Notes: generated by a model from the letters alone, not told the origin. DNA of 13,760 nucleotides from DSPP01 sp964607165 (GCA_964607165.1 CAZSIT010000043.1:1-13760), one strand, 5' to 3'. Positions 6,331 to 13,010 are shown, numbered from the stretch's first letter. A program made the numbers and translations.

Positions 6331-6364
6331 GGGTAAAAAACCCGACACTGAAGTGTCGGCTACC
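6310..6364. repeat. GGTAGCC-ended double-hairpin repeat
   Basis: Bounded by GGTAGCC (6310-6316) and GGCTACC (6358-6364). It contains two perfect hairpins, TCGACT/AGTCGA (6317-6330) and CCGACACT/AGTGTCGG (6342-6359). A related copy sits at 8838-8865. Confidence 0.85.
6335..6359 (-). terminator. Intrinsic terminator of the protease gene, formed by the repeat
   Basis: Read on the minus strand, CCGACACT pairs with AGTGTCGG and is followed by G and six T residues (6340-6335). It lies about 75 bases after the stop of the protease-TPR gene. Confidence 0.6.
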
Positions 6365-6434
6365 AAGAGAGTGATGCCAAGCAGGTATAGAAGGAAAAGC
6401 CCTCCTCGAGGATATGATGTGAAACGCGCCCTGC

Positions 6435-8045
6435 CTATTTATAGATGAAATCAAAAAGCCGGTTGGCCAGTTCTTTGTTGAGATTCTTCAAAATCTTGTA
6501 CTCATCCAGCGCCGAGGCTTTATTGCCGGTCGTAAAGAAGGCCACGCCTAAGTTGTGATGGGCTTCGGCGAAATCCGGTCTGAAGCGAATGGCGTTTTTG
6601 TAGGAGATTATCGCTTCCTGATGTCGGTGTAGATTAAAATAGGCCAAGCCCAGATTACAATGGGCTTCGGCGTAGTCCGATTCAATCCGAATGGCTTCCT
6701 TATAAGCTTCCACTTCCTCCAAATACCGGCCCTGGTCGCCGTAAACGACACCCAGATTGAAGTAGGCTTCGGCGTAATCTGGTTTCAAGCGGATTGCTTC
6801 CAAACAAGCTTCAATTGCTTTTTGGTGCCGACCGAGGTCTCCGTAGGCACGTCCCAAATGGCAATATGCTTCGGCAAAATCGGGTTTGATGCGAAGAGCT
6901 TGCCGGCCGCTCCGAAGGGCGTCGTCATAAAGCCCCAGGTTGCTATAAGCCCTGCATAGTCCGGCGTAGAGGTTGGGATAATCGGGTTTGATGCGAATAG
7001 CCTGTTTATAAACGTCTACGGCTTCCGTCCACCGGCCTAAGTTTCCACAAGCTCCAGCTAAATTTTCGTACGCTACCATCAAGTCGGATTGGATATTAAT
7101 CGCCCGTCTGCAGGCTTGGATTGTTTCCTCCCAGCGTTCTAAATAACCATTGCAGCTGCTGATATTTACCCAGGCCTCCGCAAAATTGGGATCCTGGGCG
7201 ACCGTCTTTTCAAAATAGGAAAGAGCGTTTAGATATTCCTTTCTCAAAAGGAGTTCCATACCTTTGGAAAAAAGCTCGATTGCGGGAGAGGTTTTCTGTT
7301 CGAAAAGAAAATCTTCTTTTTTTGAGCCAGCCGACCACTCGGCCAGGGTTTGAATTTTTCCCGGTTTTAAGGCCAAAACCCATTTCCCCGGAACCGCAAA
7401 GTTAAGGTTCTGGCCTTGCATTATTTGCCGGGCCGCAACGCCTATCACTTCCCCTTTCAGGTTCACCACCGGGCTGCCGCTGCTGCCGGGAGAAAAGGGG
7501 GCGGTGATTTGAATCACGGTGTCAAAACCGGGCGCCACCCGAAGAGACGAGACGATTCCATCCGAAACGGTTTGCTCAAACCCAAAAGGGCTGCCCACGA
7601 CAACCACCCGCTCCCCCACTTCTGGCAGGGTGGCTATTACATCTAAAGGGATTATCGAATCCAAAACTTCCGCTTTAAGCAGAATCAGGTCGCTTTCCCT
7701 ATTTTCCGCCATAACCCCCAAAACGGTGTAAAGATTGCCATCGGCAGTCTTTATTTCTGCTCGGTACGCACCCGTTAGCACGTGGTGGTTGGTGATGAGA
7801 TGGTTTTGCCTGACAAAAAAACCGCTTCCCATTCCAGTAACCCGGCCGGTGCTGTCATAGGCAGTAACCGTGACAACGGCCGGTTTGATTTTTTTGACCA
7901 GAGGGGCAATCGATTCTTGGGCTAATAACGTACAGGGGATAAAATTTAGAAAAAGAAACACCAATCCGCGCAACTGCACAGGCAAAAAGAAAATCCGCCC
8001 CAACCGTTTGGTCAAGGCGGGTTCCTTAAAGAAACTTCGGCTCAT
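6435..8045 (-). CDS. Exported trypsin-like serine protease with eight TPR repeats
   Basis: The 536-residue product begins with a signal peptide (hydrophobic LVFLFLNFIPCTLL, likely cleavage after Ala42), so it should act in the periplasm or at the envelope. Residues 50-230 form an HtrA/DegP-like trypsin domain: GSGFFV; TNHHVL with catalytic His88; ESDLILLK with Asp119; and PGSSGSPVVN with Ser189 as the likely nucleophile. HtrA proteases normally continue with PDZ domains; here there is none. Instead eight TPR units of 34 residues run from about residue 255 to 520, with consensus AEAYxNLGxxYGxxGR and AIRIKPDY. TPRs bind proteins, so they probably choose substrates or anchor the enzyme in a complex. 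The start codon overlaps the stop of the ferritin-like gene (ATGA at 8045-8042), implying translational coupling. All triad residues are present, so activity is expected. Confidence 0.9.
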   Translation of the reverse strand: MSRSFFKEPALTKRLGRIFFLPVQLRGLVFLFLNFIPCTLLAQESIAPLVKKIKPAVVTVTAYDSTGRVTGMGSGFFVRQNHLITNHHVLTGAYRAEIKTADGNLYTVLGVMAENRESDLILLKAEVLDSIIPLDVIATLPEVGERVVVVGSPFGFEQTVSDGIVSSLRVAPGFDTVIQITAPFSPGSSGSPVVNLKGEVIGVAARQIMQGQNLNFAVPGKWVLALKPGKIQTLAEWSAGSKKEDFLFEQKTSPAIELFSKGMELLLRKEYLNALSYFEKTVAQDPNFAEAWVNISSCNGYLERWEETIQACRRAINIQSDLMVAYENLAGACGNLGRWTEAVDVYKQAIRIKPDYPNLYAGLCRAYSNLGLYDDALRSGRQALRIKPDFAEAYCHLGRAYGDLGRHQKAIEACLEAIRLKPDYAEAYFNLGVVYGDQGRYLEEVEAYKEAIRIESDYAEAHCNLGLAYFNLHRHQEAIISYKNAIRFRPDFAEAHHNLGVAFFTTGNKASALDEYKILKNLNKELANRLFDFIYK

Positions 8046-8455
8046 CCCAACAACCGCTCGATTTCCTCCGCGTGGCCGGTTTCGTCGGCAATCAATTCTT
8101 CCAATTTCACCTTCAAGCCGATTTCGCCTGCCTCGTCGGCTTCCTTCACCCGTTCCATATAGTGCTTGACCGCCTCCCGCTCCATTTTCAGCTCGCGCTG
8201 CAGGGCCTTTTTGGCGTCGTAAATCGGGGTGGGATAGGCCGGTTTGACCTCCGGCTTGCCGCCCATAGCCACGATTTTATCGGCTAAGAGTTTGGCGTGG
8301 CCCAGCTCGTCGGTCACTTCCGCCTCGAAAACCTCGCGCGCTTCGTGTCCGCCAAAGCCGGTCATAATCGCGGCCTCCAGCATATAGCGCATCACCGCTT
8401 CCAGCTCGCGGTTCATATCGGCGTTCAGCCCGGCAATCAGTTTTTTCTTGTCCAT
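8042..8455 (-). CDS. Ferritin-like di-iron four-helix protein
   Basis: A protein of 137 residues with the bacterioferritin/rubrerythrin-type di-iron site: Glu17 in NRELEAVMRYM, Glu50 and His53 in DELGHAKLL, Glu92 in MEREAVKHYM, and Glu125 and His128 in DETGHAEEI. The two halves repeat the same E...ExxH pattern, as expected of the fold. It is shorter than bacterioferritin (about 158) and lacks rubredoxin cysteines, so iron storage, a peroxide-linked role or a ferritin-like domain of unknown function all remain possible. The start is firm: AAGGAGGA lies five bases before the ATG. It is cytoplasmic and is the first gene of a unit with the exported protease, whose start it overlaps by four bases. 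No clear promoter was found in the repeat-rich region upstream. Confidence 0.9.
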   Translation of the reverse strand: MDKKKLIAGLNADMNRELEAVMRYMLEAAIMTGFGGHEAREVFEAEVTDELGHAKLLADKIVAMGGKPEVKPAYPTPIYDAKKALQRELKMEREAVKHYMERVKEADEAGEIGLKVKLEELIADETGHAEEIERLLG

Positions 8456-8501
8456 TTTTGTCCTCCTTCAATGTTTGTTTTACCACCCATCTCCACCCAC
8501 C

Positions 8502-8546
8502 GGGCGGGTTTTCCCTCGGCTTTGCTCGGGATAAAAGAACCCGCCC
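8502..8546. repeat. Long-stem inverted repeat upstream of the ferritin-like gene
   Basis: GGGCGGGTT (8502-8510) and AACCCGCCC (8538-8546) enclose an inner TCCC/GGGA stem. The same arms occur in the repeat at 9371-9391. Confidence 0.75.
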
Positions 8547-8573
8547 CAACGGATTTTTAAAACCTTCTTTCTT

Positions 8574-8632
8574 CGTAGTGCGGGATGGTTTTTGTATCCC
8601 GCACGAGGGCGAACACGAGGTTCGCCCCTACG
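8574..8632. repeat. Double-hairpin repeat of the CGTAG/CTACG family
   Basis: Starts CGTAG and ends CTACG. Two perfect hairpins: GTGCGGGAT/ATCCCGCAC (8578-8604) and GGGCGAAC/GTTCGCCC (8607-8627). Confidence 0.85.
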
Positions 8633-8657
8633 AATCAAGGGCAATATAATTGGGGAA

Positions 8658-8682
8658 GGGCGTATGGCAATACGCCCCTACG
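8658..8682. repeat. Hairpin repeat of the CTACG family
   Basis: Arms GGGCGTAT and ATACGCCC, loop GGCA, then CTACG. Confidence 0.85.
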
Positions 8683-8721
8683 GTTACTATGAACACACGG
8701 GTGAGATTGCAAAATCTGTTG

Positions 8722-8789
8722 CTTTTTTGAGGCAAAAACCGATGGCCGACTATTAGTAGAGGGATGTGGTGACGACCACAACCTCAAAC
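8722..8789. repeat. Direct repeat, copy A (uninterrupted)
   Basis: Shares TTTTGAGGCAAAA, then CCGA with TGG and a C-rich pair, CTATTAGTAGAGGG, ATGTG and CTCAAAC in the same order with copy B at 8887-8986. The middle after ATGTG is diverged. Confidence 0.75.
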
Positions 8790-8802
8790 CGGTATCCAGC
8801 TT

Positions 8803-8836
8803 GGTAGCTGGCCTGGCAGCCAGCGTAGTAGCCACC
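8803..8836. repeat. GGTAGC-type hairpin repeat, diverged copy
   Basis: GGTAGCTGGC and GCCAGC form a six-base stem around CTGGCA; the right end is GTAGCCACC. It sits directly before the better preserved copy at 8838. Confidence 0.55.
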
Positions 8837-8837
8837 T

Positions 8838-8865
8838 GGTAGCCGACACTTTAGTGTCGGAAACC
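8838..8865. repeat. GGTAGCC-ended hairpin repeat
   Basis: GGTAGCCGACACT and AGTGTCGG with a two-base loop centre, ending AAACC. The CCGACACT arm is identical to the copy at 6342-6359. Confidence 0.8.
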
Positions 8866-8886
8866 AAAAAACAAAAATGGTTGACC

Positions 8887-8986
8887 TTTTGAGGCAAAAC
8901 CGAATGGTCAGCTATTAGTAGAGGGCCTGCCCGAGCCGAGTGCTCGCGCTCGGCCAGGGATGTGTGTAGTGGGATTGAACTCAAAC
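8887..8986. repeat. Direct repeat, copy B (interrupted by a hairpin insertion)
   Basis: The same ordered blocks as copy A, 165 bases downstream, but with 34 extra bases (8926-8959) between GTAGAGGG and ATGTG. Confidence 0.75.
8926..8959. repeat. Hairpin insertion with possible 4-bp target duplication
   Basis: The insert holds CCGAGC/GCTCGG with outer CCTG/CAGG pairing. AGGG stands just before it (8922-8925) and again at its end (8956-8959), as a target-site duplication would. Copy A shows the empty site. Confidence 0.6.
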
Positions 8987-9017
8987 AGGGTCGAAGACCC
9001 TGAGCTTGTCGAAGGGT
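8987..9017. repeat. Common CCCTGAGCTTGTCGAAGGG-type repeat with adjoining hairpin
   Basis: AGGGTC/GACCCT hairpin (8987-9001) overlapping an ACCCT...AGGGT inverted repeat (8997-9017) of a type widespread in bacterial genomes. Related fragments occur near 2084 and 3599. Confidence 0.65.
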
Positions 9018-9018
9018 G

Positions 9019-9364
9019 TAGGAAAGTCGACTCCTTTCCCCTCCAAGAGCTAAAATACCAAATAGGTTCCCAACCCTCGAGGGTTAAACCCAGGTCCGTA
9101 TAGGACCAAACCTGCCCAGCTTTTCTCCTTCATTGTAGGGGAGGGGATAAGCAAGGGCTTAAAAACGCCGCGCGAACGCGCCGCTTGCCTGCGCGTCAAT
9201 GGCAGACCAGAGAAATGGGCAAGCTGAAAGAACAAAGAGCAGGTCATACGACCCGTATGGGCCAAGGCCTTGCTCCTAAATTAAACGATGCTTCAATCTC
9301 GCACACACAGAACTCGAAGCGAAGACCCCAAGCCAAGTCGAGGGGTCAGCAACAAAAGGAAAGG
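9019..9364. other. Unexplained structured-looking block
   Basis: No credible coding frame. Several hairpins are visible: AACCCTCGAGGGTT (a perfect palindrome at 9072-9085), GGTCC/GGACC around 9094-9106, CATACG/CGTATG at 9244-9258, and GACCCC/GGGGTC around 9324-9347. The + strand is purine-rich between 9200 and 9245. It could be a structured RNA, a decayed element or a mosaic of repeats. I could not match it to RNase P RNA, tmRNA, SRP RNA or an intron. Confidence 0.3.
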
Positions 9365-9365
9365 T

Positions 9366-9393
9366 CGTAGGGGCGGGTTTTCAACCCGCCCCC
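9366..9393. repeat. Hairpin repeat of the CGTAG family
   Basis: CGTAG, then arms GGGCGGGTT and AACCCGCCC with loop TTC. Confidence 0.8.
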
Positions 9394-9413
9394 CTCTCCT
9401 TTCTAAGGAGAGG
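9393..9413. repeat. Perfect 9-bp stem hairpin
   Basis: CCTCTCCTT, loop TCT, AAGGAGAGG. It abuts the previous repeat. Neither strand has a following T-tract. Confidence 0.7.
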
Positions 9414-9465
9414 AACTTTAGGTAAAGAGATTATTAAGAGAAGAAAAAAACAGAGGAGAAAAATG

Positions 9466-9494
9466 AAAAAAGGTTAAGAAGAGAAATTTCTTAA
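9466..9494 (-). terminator. Weak intrinsic terminator candidate of rpoN
   Basis: On the minus strand TTAAGAA pairs with TTCTTAA two bases after the rpoN stop region, followed by CC and six T residues. The stem is A/T-only, so it is weak. Confidence 0.35.
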
Positions 9495-9495
9495 A

Positions 9496-11034
9496 TTATT
9501 CCCAGTCGGGATTGAGGTTTAATGGGGTTTTAGTTAATGGGGGAGGTGCGCCGGTTTCGGTGGTTGCCGGAGATGGCTGGCCTGGTGCTGGATTGGCGAC
9601 CGGATCCGTGCCGTTGGTTGGCGCTTTTTTGCGGAAGCGGGCGGCGCGGATGCCTATTTCTTCGCGATACTTGGTCACCGTCCGGCGCGCCAGAGGAATT
9701 CCTTCCGTTTTCAGCTTGGCGAAGATTTCCTGGTCGGAAAGCGGATTGGCCGGGTCTTCGGCTTTGATGATTTCGGCCAGGCGCTGTTTGACTTTTATTT
9801 TGGAAAGGTCTTCGCCGGTGTCGCTGATCAGGCCGGAGTTGAAGAAACGGCGGATTTCGTAAACCCCCTGCGGGGTTTGCACGTATTTGTCGTTGGCCAC
9901 GCGCGAGATAGTGGCGACGTGCAGGCCTAACTTTTGCGCCACTGCTTCCATAGTCAAAGGCCTCAAGTAATCTTCCCCTTTTTCGAAGAACTCTTTTTGC
10001 TCTTCGACTACGGCCTGCATCACTCTTATCATCGTACCCCGGCGCTGGTTGATGGCGTTTAACAACCAGCGGGCCTGCATAAACTTTTCTTTGATGAAGT
10101 TTTTGTCTTCTTTGGAGCTGGAAGAGCCGCGCTTGAGCATCTCTTTGTAAGCGGAAGAAATCCGCAAACGCGGGACATATTTGTCGTTATGGAAAATTAC
10201 CAGTTCTTCTCCCACGCGCTCGATAACCAAATCGGGAACGACCGGCATTGCCGCTTTGGTAAAGCGGCCCATCGCCGGGTGGGGGGATAAGGAGCGGATG
10301 ATTTGCATTTCTTCCTCAATGCGCTCCGGCGTGGTGTGCAGGAGTTTGGCCAGCTGGAAGGAGCTTTTTTTGTCTAAATCGCTCAAATATTTTTCAACGA
10401 TTTCGTAGGCCAAAGATTCATCCTCGCCCCGTTCGCGCAGTTGAATCAACAGGCATTCTTTCAAGTCGTGGGCACCGGCGCCGGGGGGGTCGAAATGCTG
10501 GATGTGGTCCACTATCCGGGCCACCAGTTCTTTATCTATCTGCAAAGCCTCGGCGATTTCGTCCGTGGACATCGTCAAAAAGCCGTTTTCATCAATGTTG
10601 CCGATAATGAACTGGCCAATCTGACGTTCTTCCAATGAAAGCTTGGAGAGGTTGAGCTGGTCTAAGAGATGCTCGTAAAGGGTTTTTTCGGTGGCGGAAG
10701 TGTGCTCCAGACTTTCCTGGGCTGCCTCTCTTTCAAATTTGGGATGAAATACCTCGTCGTTTTCCTGCAAATAGGCATCCCAGTCGATTTTGTCGTTTTC
10801 GGAAGGGAGCTCCGGCTCTTTTTCTTCGGCGGGGGCTTCCAAGTCCAATTCGGGCTCGGTGGTTGCCTCCAAGTCCTCTTCCAACAAGGGGTTAGTCTGG
10901 AGCTCGTGGCGCAACATTTGCTCCAACTTTAAAATCGGCACCGTCAGCATGTTCAAGGATTGAATAAGCTGGGGGGCGATGGTTTGCCTAAGCCCGATTT
11001 TTAATCCTAAGGTTGGTCTTCCGTAATCGTTCAT
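9496..11034 (-). CDS. rpoN: RNA polymerase sigma-54 factor RpoN, with a Pro/Thr-rich C-terminal tail
   Basis: Sigma-54 directs polymerase to -24/-12 promoters and needs AAA+ activators. Region I is clear: IGLRQTIAPQLIQSLNML, then ELQTNPLLEED. An acidic region II follows (about residues 52-85), then the core-binding domain (DPPGAGAHDLKECLLIQL, GRF), the helix-turn-helix segment with VAQKLGLHVATISRVAND and YEIRRFFNSG, and the RpoN box ARRTVTKYRE (about residues 449-458). Normally the protein ends soon after the box; here 42 residues rich in Pro, Thr, Ala and Gly follow. The start is supported by GGGGAG six to seven bases before the ATG. The gene lies 38 bases after lptB, the usual order in Gram-negative genomes, so both are probably co-transcribed. 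Its target genes are not evident in the window. Confidence 0.97.
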   Translation of the reverse strand: MNDYGRPTLGLKIGLRQTIAPQLIQSLNMLTVPILKLEQMLRHELQTNPLLEEDLEATTEPELDLEAPAEEKEPELPSENDKIDWDAYLQENDEVFHPKFEREAAQESLEHTSATEKTLYEHLLDQLNLSKLSLEERQIGQFIIGNIDENGFLTMSTDEIAEALQIDKELVARIVDHIQHFDPPGAGAHDLKECLLIQLRERGEDESLAYEIVEKYLSDLDKKSSFQLAKLLHTTPERIEEEMQIIRSLSPHPAMGRFTKAAMPVVPDLVIERVGEELVIFHNDKYVPRLRISSAYKEMLKRGSSSSKEDKNFIKEKFMQARWLLNAINQRRGTMIRVMQAVVEEQKEFFEKGEDYLRPLTMEAVAQKLGLHVATISRVANDKYVQTPQGVYEIRRFFNSGLISDTGEDLSKIKVKQRLAEIIKAEDPANPLSDQEIFAKLKTEGIPLARRTVTKYREEIGIRAARFRKKAPTNGTDPVANPAPGQPSPATTETGAPPPLTKTPLNLNPDWE

Positions 11035-11072
11035 ATTTGCTCCCCACCTTTAGTTTCGGCAGGGAAAGGCTT

Positions 11073-11780
11073 TTAATTTAACCTAAACTTCTCTCCCAAA
11101 TAAATTTTTCGGGCCTCCGGGTCGGAGGCTAAAAACTCCGAAGTGCCGGAGGTTAGAATCTTCCCGTCACATATAATATACGCACGATCGGTGATGGATA
11201 AAGTGGCGCTGACGTTGTGGTCGGTAATCAAAAGCCCCAGTCCCTTGGCCTTGAGCTGGGAAACGATTTTTTGAATTTCTTCCACCGTTATCGGGTCGAT
11301 GCCGGCAAACGGCTCATCCAAAAGCAAGAAGTGCGGATCGGCAGCCAGGGCGCGGCCGATTTCCACGCGGCGGCGCTCGCCGCCGGAAAGGGAATAGCCC
11401 TTCTGTTTGGCTAATCGGGCAATTGCCAGTTCCTCCAGAATCTGCTCCATCCGCTTTTTGCGTTCTTTTTTGTCTTTGATGCGGATTTCGAGAATGGCCA
11501 GGATGTTTTCGGCAACGGTCAATTTGCGAAAGACGGAAGGTTCCTGGGCCAAATAGCCAATGCCGGAGAGGGCGCGGCGGGCCATTGAGAGACGAGTGAT
11601 ATCGGCTTCCCCAAAAAGGACTTTTCCCTCTTCGGGCTGAATAAAGCCAATAACCATATAAAACGTGGTGGTTTTGCCGGCGCCGTTGGGGCCTAAAAGC
11701 CCGACCACTTCGCCGGAGTCAACCTCAATGGAAACGCCATCGACAACCCGGCGGCCGGAGTAGGTTTTCACCAAATCCCT
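11073..11780 (-). CDS. lptB: LPS export ABC transporter ATPase LptB, 5' end lost in gap
   Basis: LptB is the cytoplasmic ATPase of the LptB2FG complex that extracts LPS from the inner membrane. 235 residues are visible, starting RDLVKTYSGRRVVDGVS, so only about 6-10 N-terminal residues are missing in the run of N. Seen in order: Walker A GPNGAGKTT; Q-loop AQEPSVFRKLTV; signature YSLSGGERRRVEIGRAL; Walker B FLLLDEPFAGIDP; and the H-loop ITDHNV. The FYMVIGFI and SVFRKLTVAENI wording is characteristic of LptB rather than of other ABC ATPases. It continues without a stop across the N run into the kdsD frame, but that is an artefact of the gap. rpoN follows 38 bases downstream. Confidence 0.95.
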   Translation of the reverse strand, partial: RDLVKTYSGRRVVDGVSIEVDSGEVVGLLGPNGAGKTTTFYMVIGFIQPEEGKVLFGEADITRLSMARRALSGIGYLAQEPSVFRKLTVAENILAILEIRIKDKKERKKRMEQILEELAIARLAKQKGYSLSGGERRRVEIGRALAADPHFLLLDEPFAGIDPITVEEIQKIVSQLKAKGLGLLITDHNVSATLSITDRAYIICDGKILTSGTSEFLASDPEARKIYLGEKFRLN

Positions 11781-11880
11781 NNNNNNNNNNNNNNNNNNNN
11801 NNNNNNNNNNNNNNNNNNNNNNNNNNNNNNNNNNNNNNNNNNNNNNNNNNNNNNNNNNNNNNNNNNNNNNNNNNNNNNNN
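11781..11880. other. Run of exactly 100 N (assembly gap)
   Basis: 100 N is the customary placeholder for a gap of unknown size. It hides the 3' end of kdsD and the 5' end of lptB. In many Gram-negative genomes kdsC, lptC and lptA lie between these genes, so the true gap may be 1-2 kb. Confidence 0.95.
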
Positions 11881-12890
11881 TTGCGGCCGGAGGCAACCGC
11901 CAGAACGGTGATTTTATGTTCTTCCATCTGATTCAAAGCGGCGGCGGCCAAGGCGTCCGGCTTGGCGGTTTTGGGATTTGGCGACATCACTTCCGAAGCA
12001 GGCAGCTCCATAAAGTCGCGTTTTTTTTCAACCAGGCGGCGCAGGTCGCCGTCGGTGAAGATGCCCAGCAGTTCCTCTTTTTCGTTGACGATGGTGGTTA
12101 CGCCCAAGCGTTTGGAGGTCATTTCCAAAATCGCTTCTTTCACCGGCGTGTCCGGTTTCACTTTAGGTATATCGTCTCCGGTGTGCATTAAATCTTCCAC
12201 TTTCATCCAGAGTTTTTTCCCCAAGCTTCCCCCCGGGTGCAGCAGGGCAAAGTCTTCCGGAGAGAAATTACGTTCTTCAAGTACTGCCAAAGCGAGGGCA
12301 TCTCCCATCACCAAAGCCGCCGTGGAAGAAGAAGTCGGTGCCAAATTATTGGGGCAGGCTTCTTCTTCGACGGAAGCGTCCAAAACCAAGTCGCTTTTTT
12401 CAGCCATCGGAGAACGGGGGTTGCCGATTATCGAAATCACCGGCACGCCAAAACGGCGAAAAATCGGAAAGAGCTGAAAAACTTCGTCGGTGGAGCCGGA
12501 TTTTGATATGGCGATGACCACGTCCCCTTTTTTGACCAAGCCCAAATCACCGTGGATACCTTCTGAAGCGTGTAAAAATAAAGCGGGCGTTCCGGTCGAG
12601 GAGAGTGTGGCGGCTATTTTACGGCCGATAATGCCGGATTTGCCCAAGCCGGTGACGATGACCCGGCCTTTGCACTTGAGCAAGAGCTCCACAGCCTCTT
12701 TGAACTGGCCGTTTAGCCGATGGGCCAATTGGGAAACAGCCGCGGCCTCCATTTCAATAACCCGCCGGGCAAACTTCAAGACTGGAGAGCCGAGGCCATT
12801 GGCAAGGTTTTTGCTGGCGCTCTGCGTCCGCACTTTTTCTCCGGTCTGAACCGGAGCCGGTTTTGATGCTACTGTCGTTGTTTTTCCCAT
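11881..12890 (-). CDS. kdsD: D-arabinose-5-phosphate isomerase, KdsD/KpsF type, 3' end lost in gap
   Basis: This enzyme interconverts ribulose 5-phosphate and arabinose 5-phosphate for Kdo, a core sugar of LPS. The visible 336 residues hold a SIS domain (VTGLGKSGIIGRKIAATLSS, ASEGIHGDLG, ISKSGSTDEV, and APTSSSTAALVMGDALA) followed by the HPGGSLGKKLW junction and two CBS domains, the second cut by the gap after VLAVASGR. About 25 residues are missing. The ATG at 12890 is chosen because an upstream TTG at 12920 would overlap the -10 box. Even so there is an unusual N-terminal extension of about 35 polar residues before SPVLKFARRVIEME. No Shine-Dalgarno sequence is seen. Neighbouring lptB fits an LPS locus. 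Confidence 0.93.
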
Positions 12891-12909
12891 CTCACGCGCT
12901 GGCAAAGAC

Positions 12910-12938
12910 AATATAACCAACCGGGAAAGGAATTACAA
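12910..12938 (-). promoter_or_regulatory. Sigma-70-type promoter candidate of the kdsD unit
   Basis: TTGTAA (12938-12933), a 17-base spacer and TATATT (12915-12910), read on the minus strand. The start would be near 12903, 13 bases before the ATG. The -35 lies in an imperfect A/T-rich inverted repeat (12932-12950). Confidence 0.45.
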
Positions 12939-12966
12939 TCAATTGTTAATGAATCCATCCGGCAGG

Positions 12967-12996
12967 TTGCCCACATCTTTGAAACGTGGGTATATT
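12967..12996 (+). promoter_or_regulatory. Weak promoter candidate of the membrane protein gene
   Basis: TTGCCC (12967-12972), an 18-base spacer and TATATT (12991-12996); a CCCAC/GTGGG inverted repeat lies within. The start would be about eight bases before the ATG. Confidence 0.3.
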
Positions 12997-13010
12997 GGGT
13001 CGGGACCGAT

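Larger units (their letters stand above)
8456..9495. other. Long repeat-rich interval without a convincing gene
   Basis: About 1 kb between the ferritin-like gene and the end of rpoN. Short open frames here overlap palindromes, lack ribosome sites and have skewed composition. The interval holds hairpin repeats of several families, a diverged tandem-like duplication, a purine-rich stretch (9405-9485) and an unexplained block at 9019-9364. No tRNA or rRNA was recognised. Confidence 0.7.

Noticed and set aside
9050..9265. Small - strand open frame of 71 codons
   Set aside because: It crosses palindromic DNA, has no ribosome site and shows no recognisable domain.
9020..9320. RNase P RNA on the + strand, from GGAAAGTC near 9021, CCAAATAGG near 9058 and ACAGAAC near 9307
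   Set aside because: The matches are short, their order and spacing do not fit, the conserved CCGGGC/GCCCGG helix P4 cannot form, and the GGTAAGAGC and GTAAACCCC blocks are missing.
9185..9370. Small + strand open frame of 61 codons
   Set aside because: No ribosome site, basic low-complexity product, overlaps hairpins and ends in a repeat.
8456..9413. CRISPR array
   Set aside because: Repeats are of several families, unevenly spaced, and there are no unique spacers of constant length or cas genes.
11073..12920. A single 615-residue fusion of isomerase and ABC ATPase
   Set aside because: The frame is joined only by 100 N. Each side is a standard stand-alone gene of the LPS locus.
12891..12920. 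Upstream TTG start for kdsD adding ten residues
   Set aside because: The codon overlaps the -10 region of the best promoter candidate and would lie before the transcript start.
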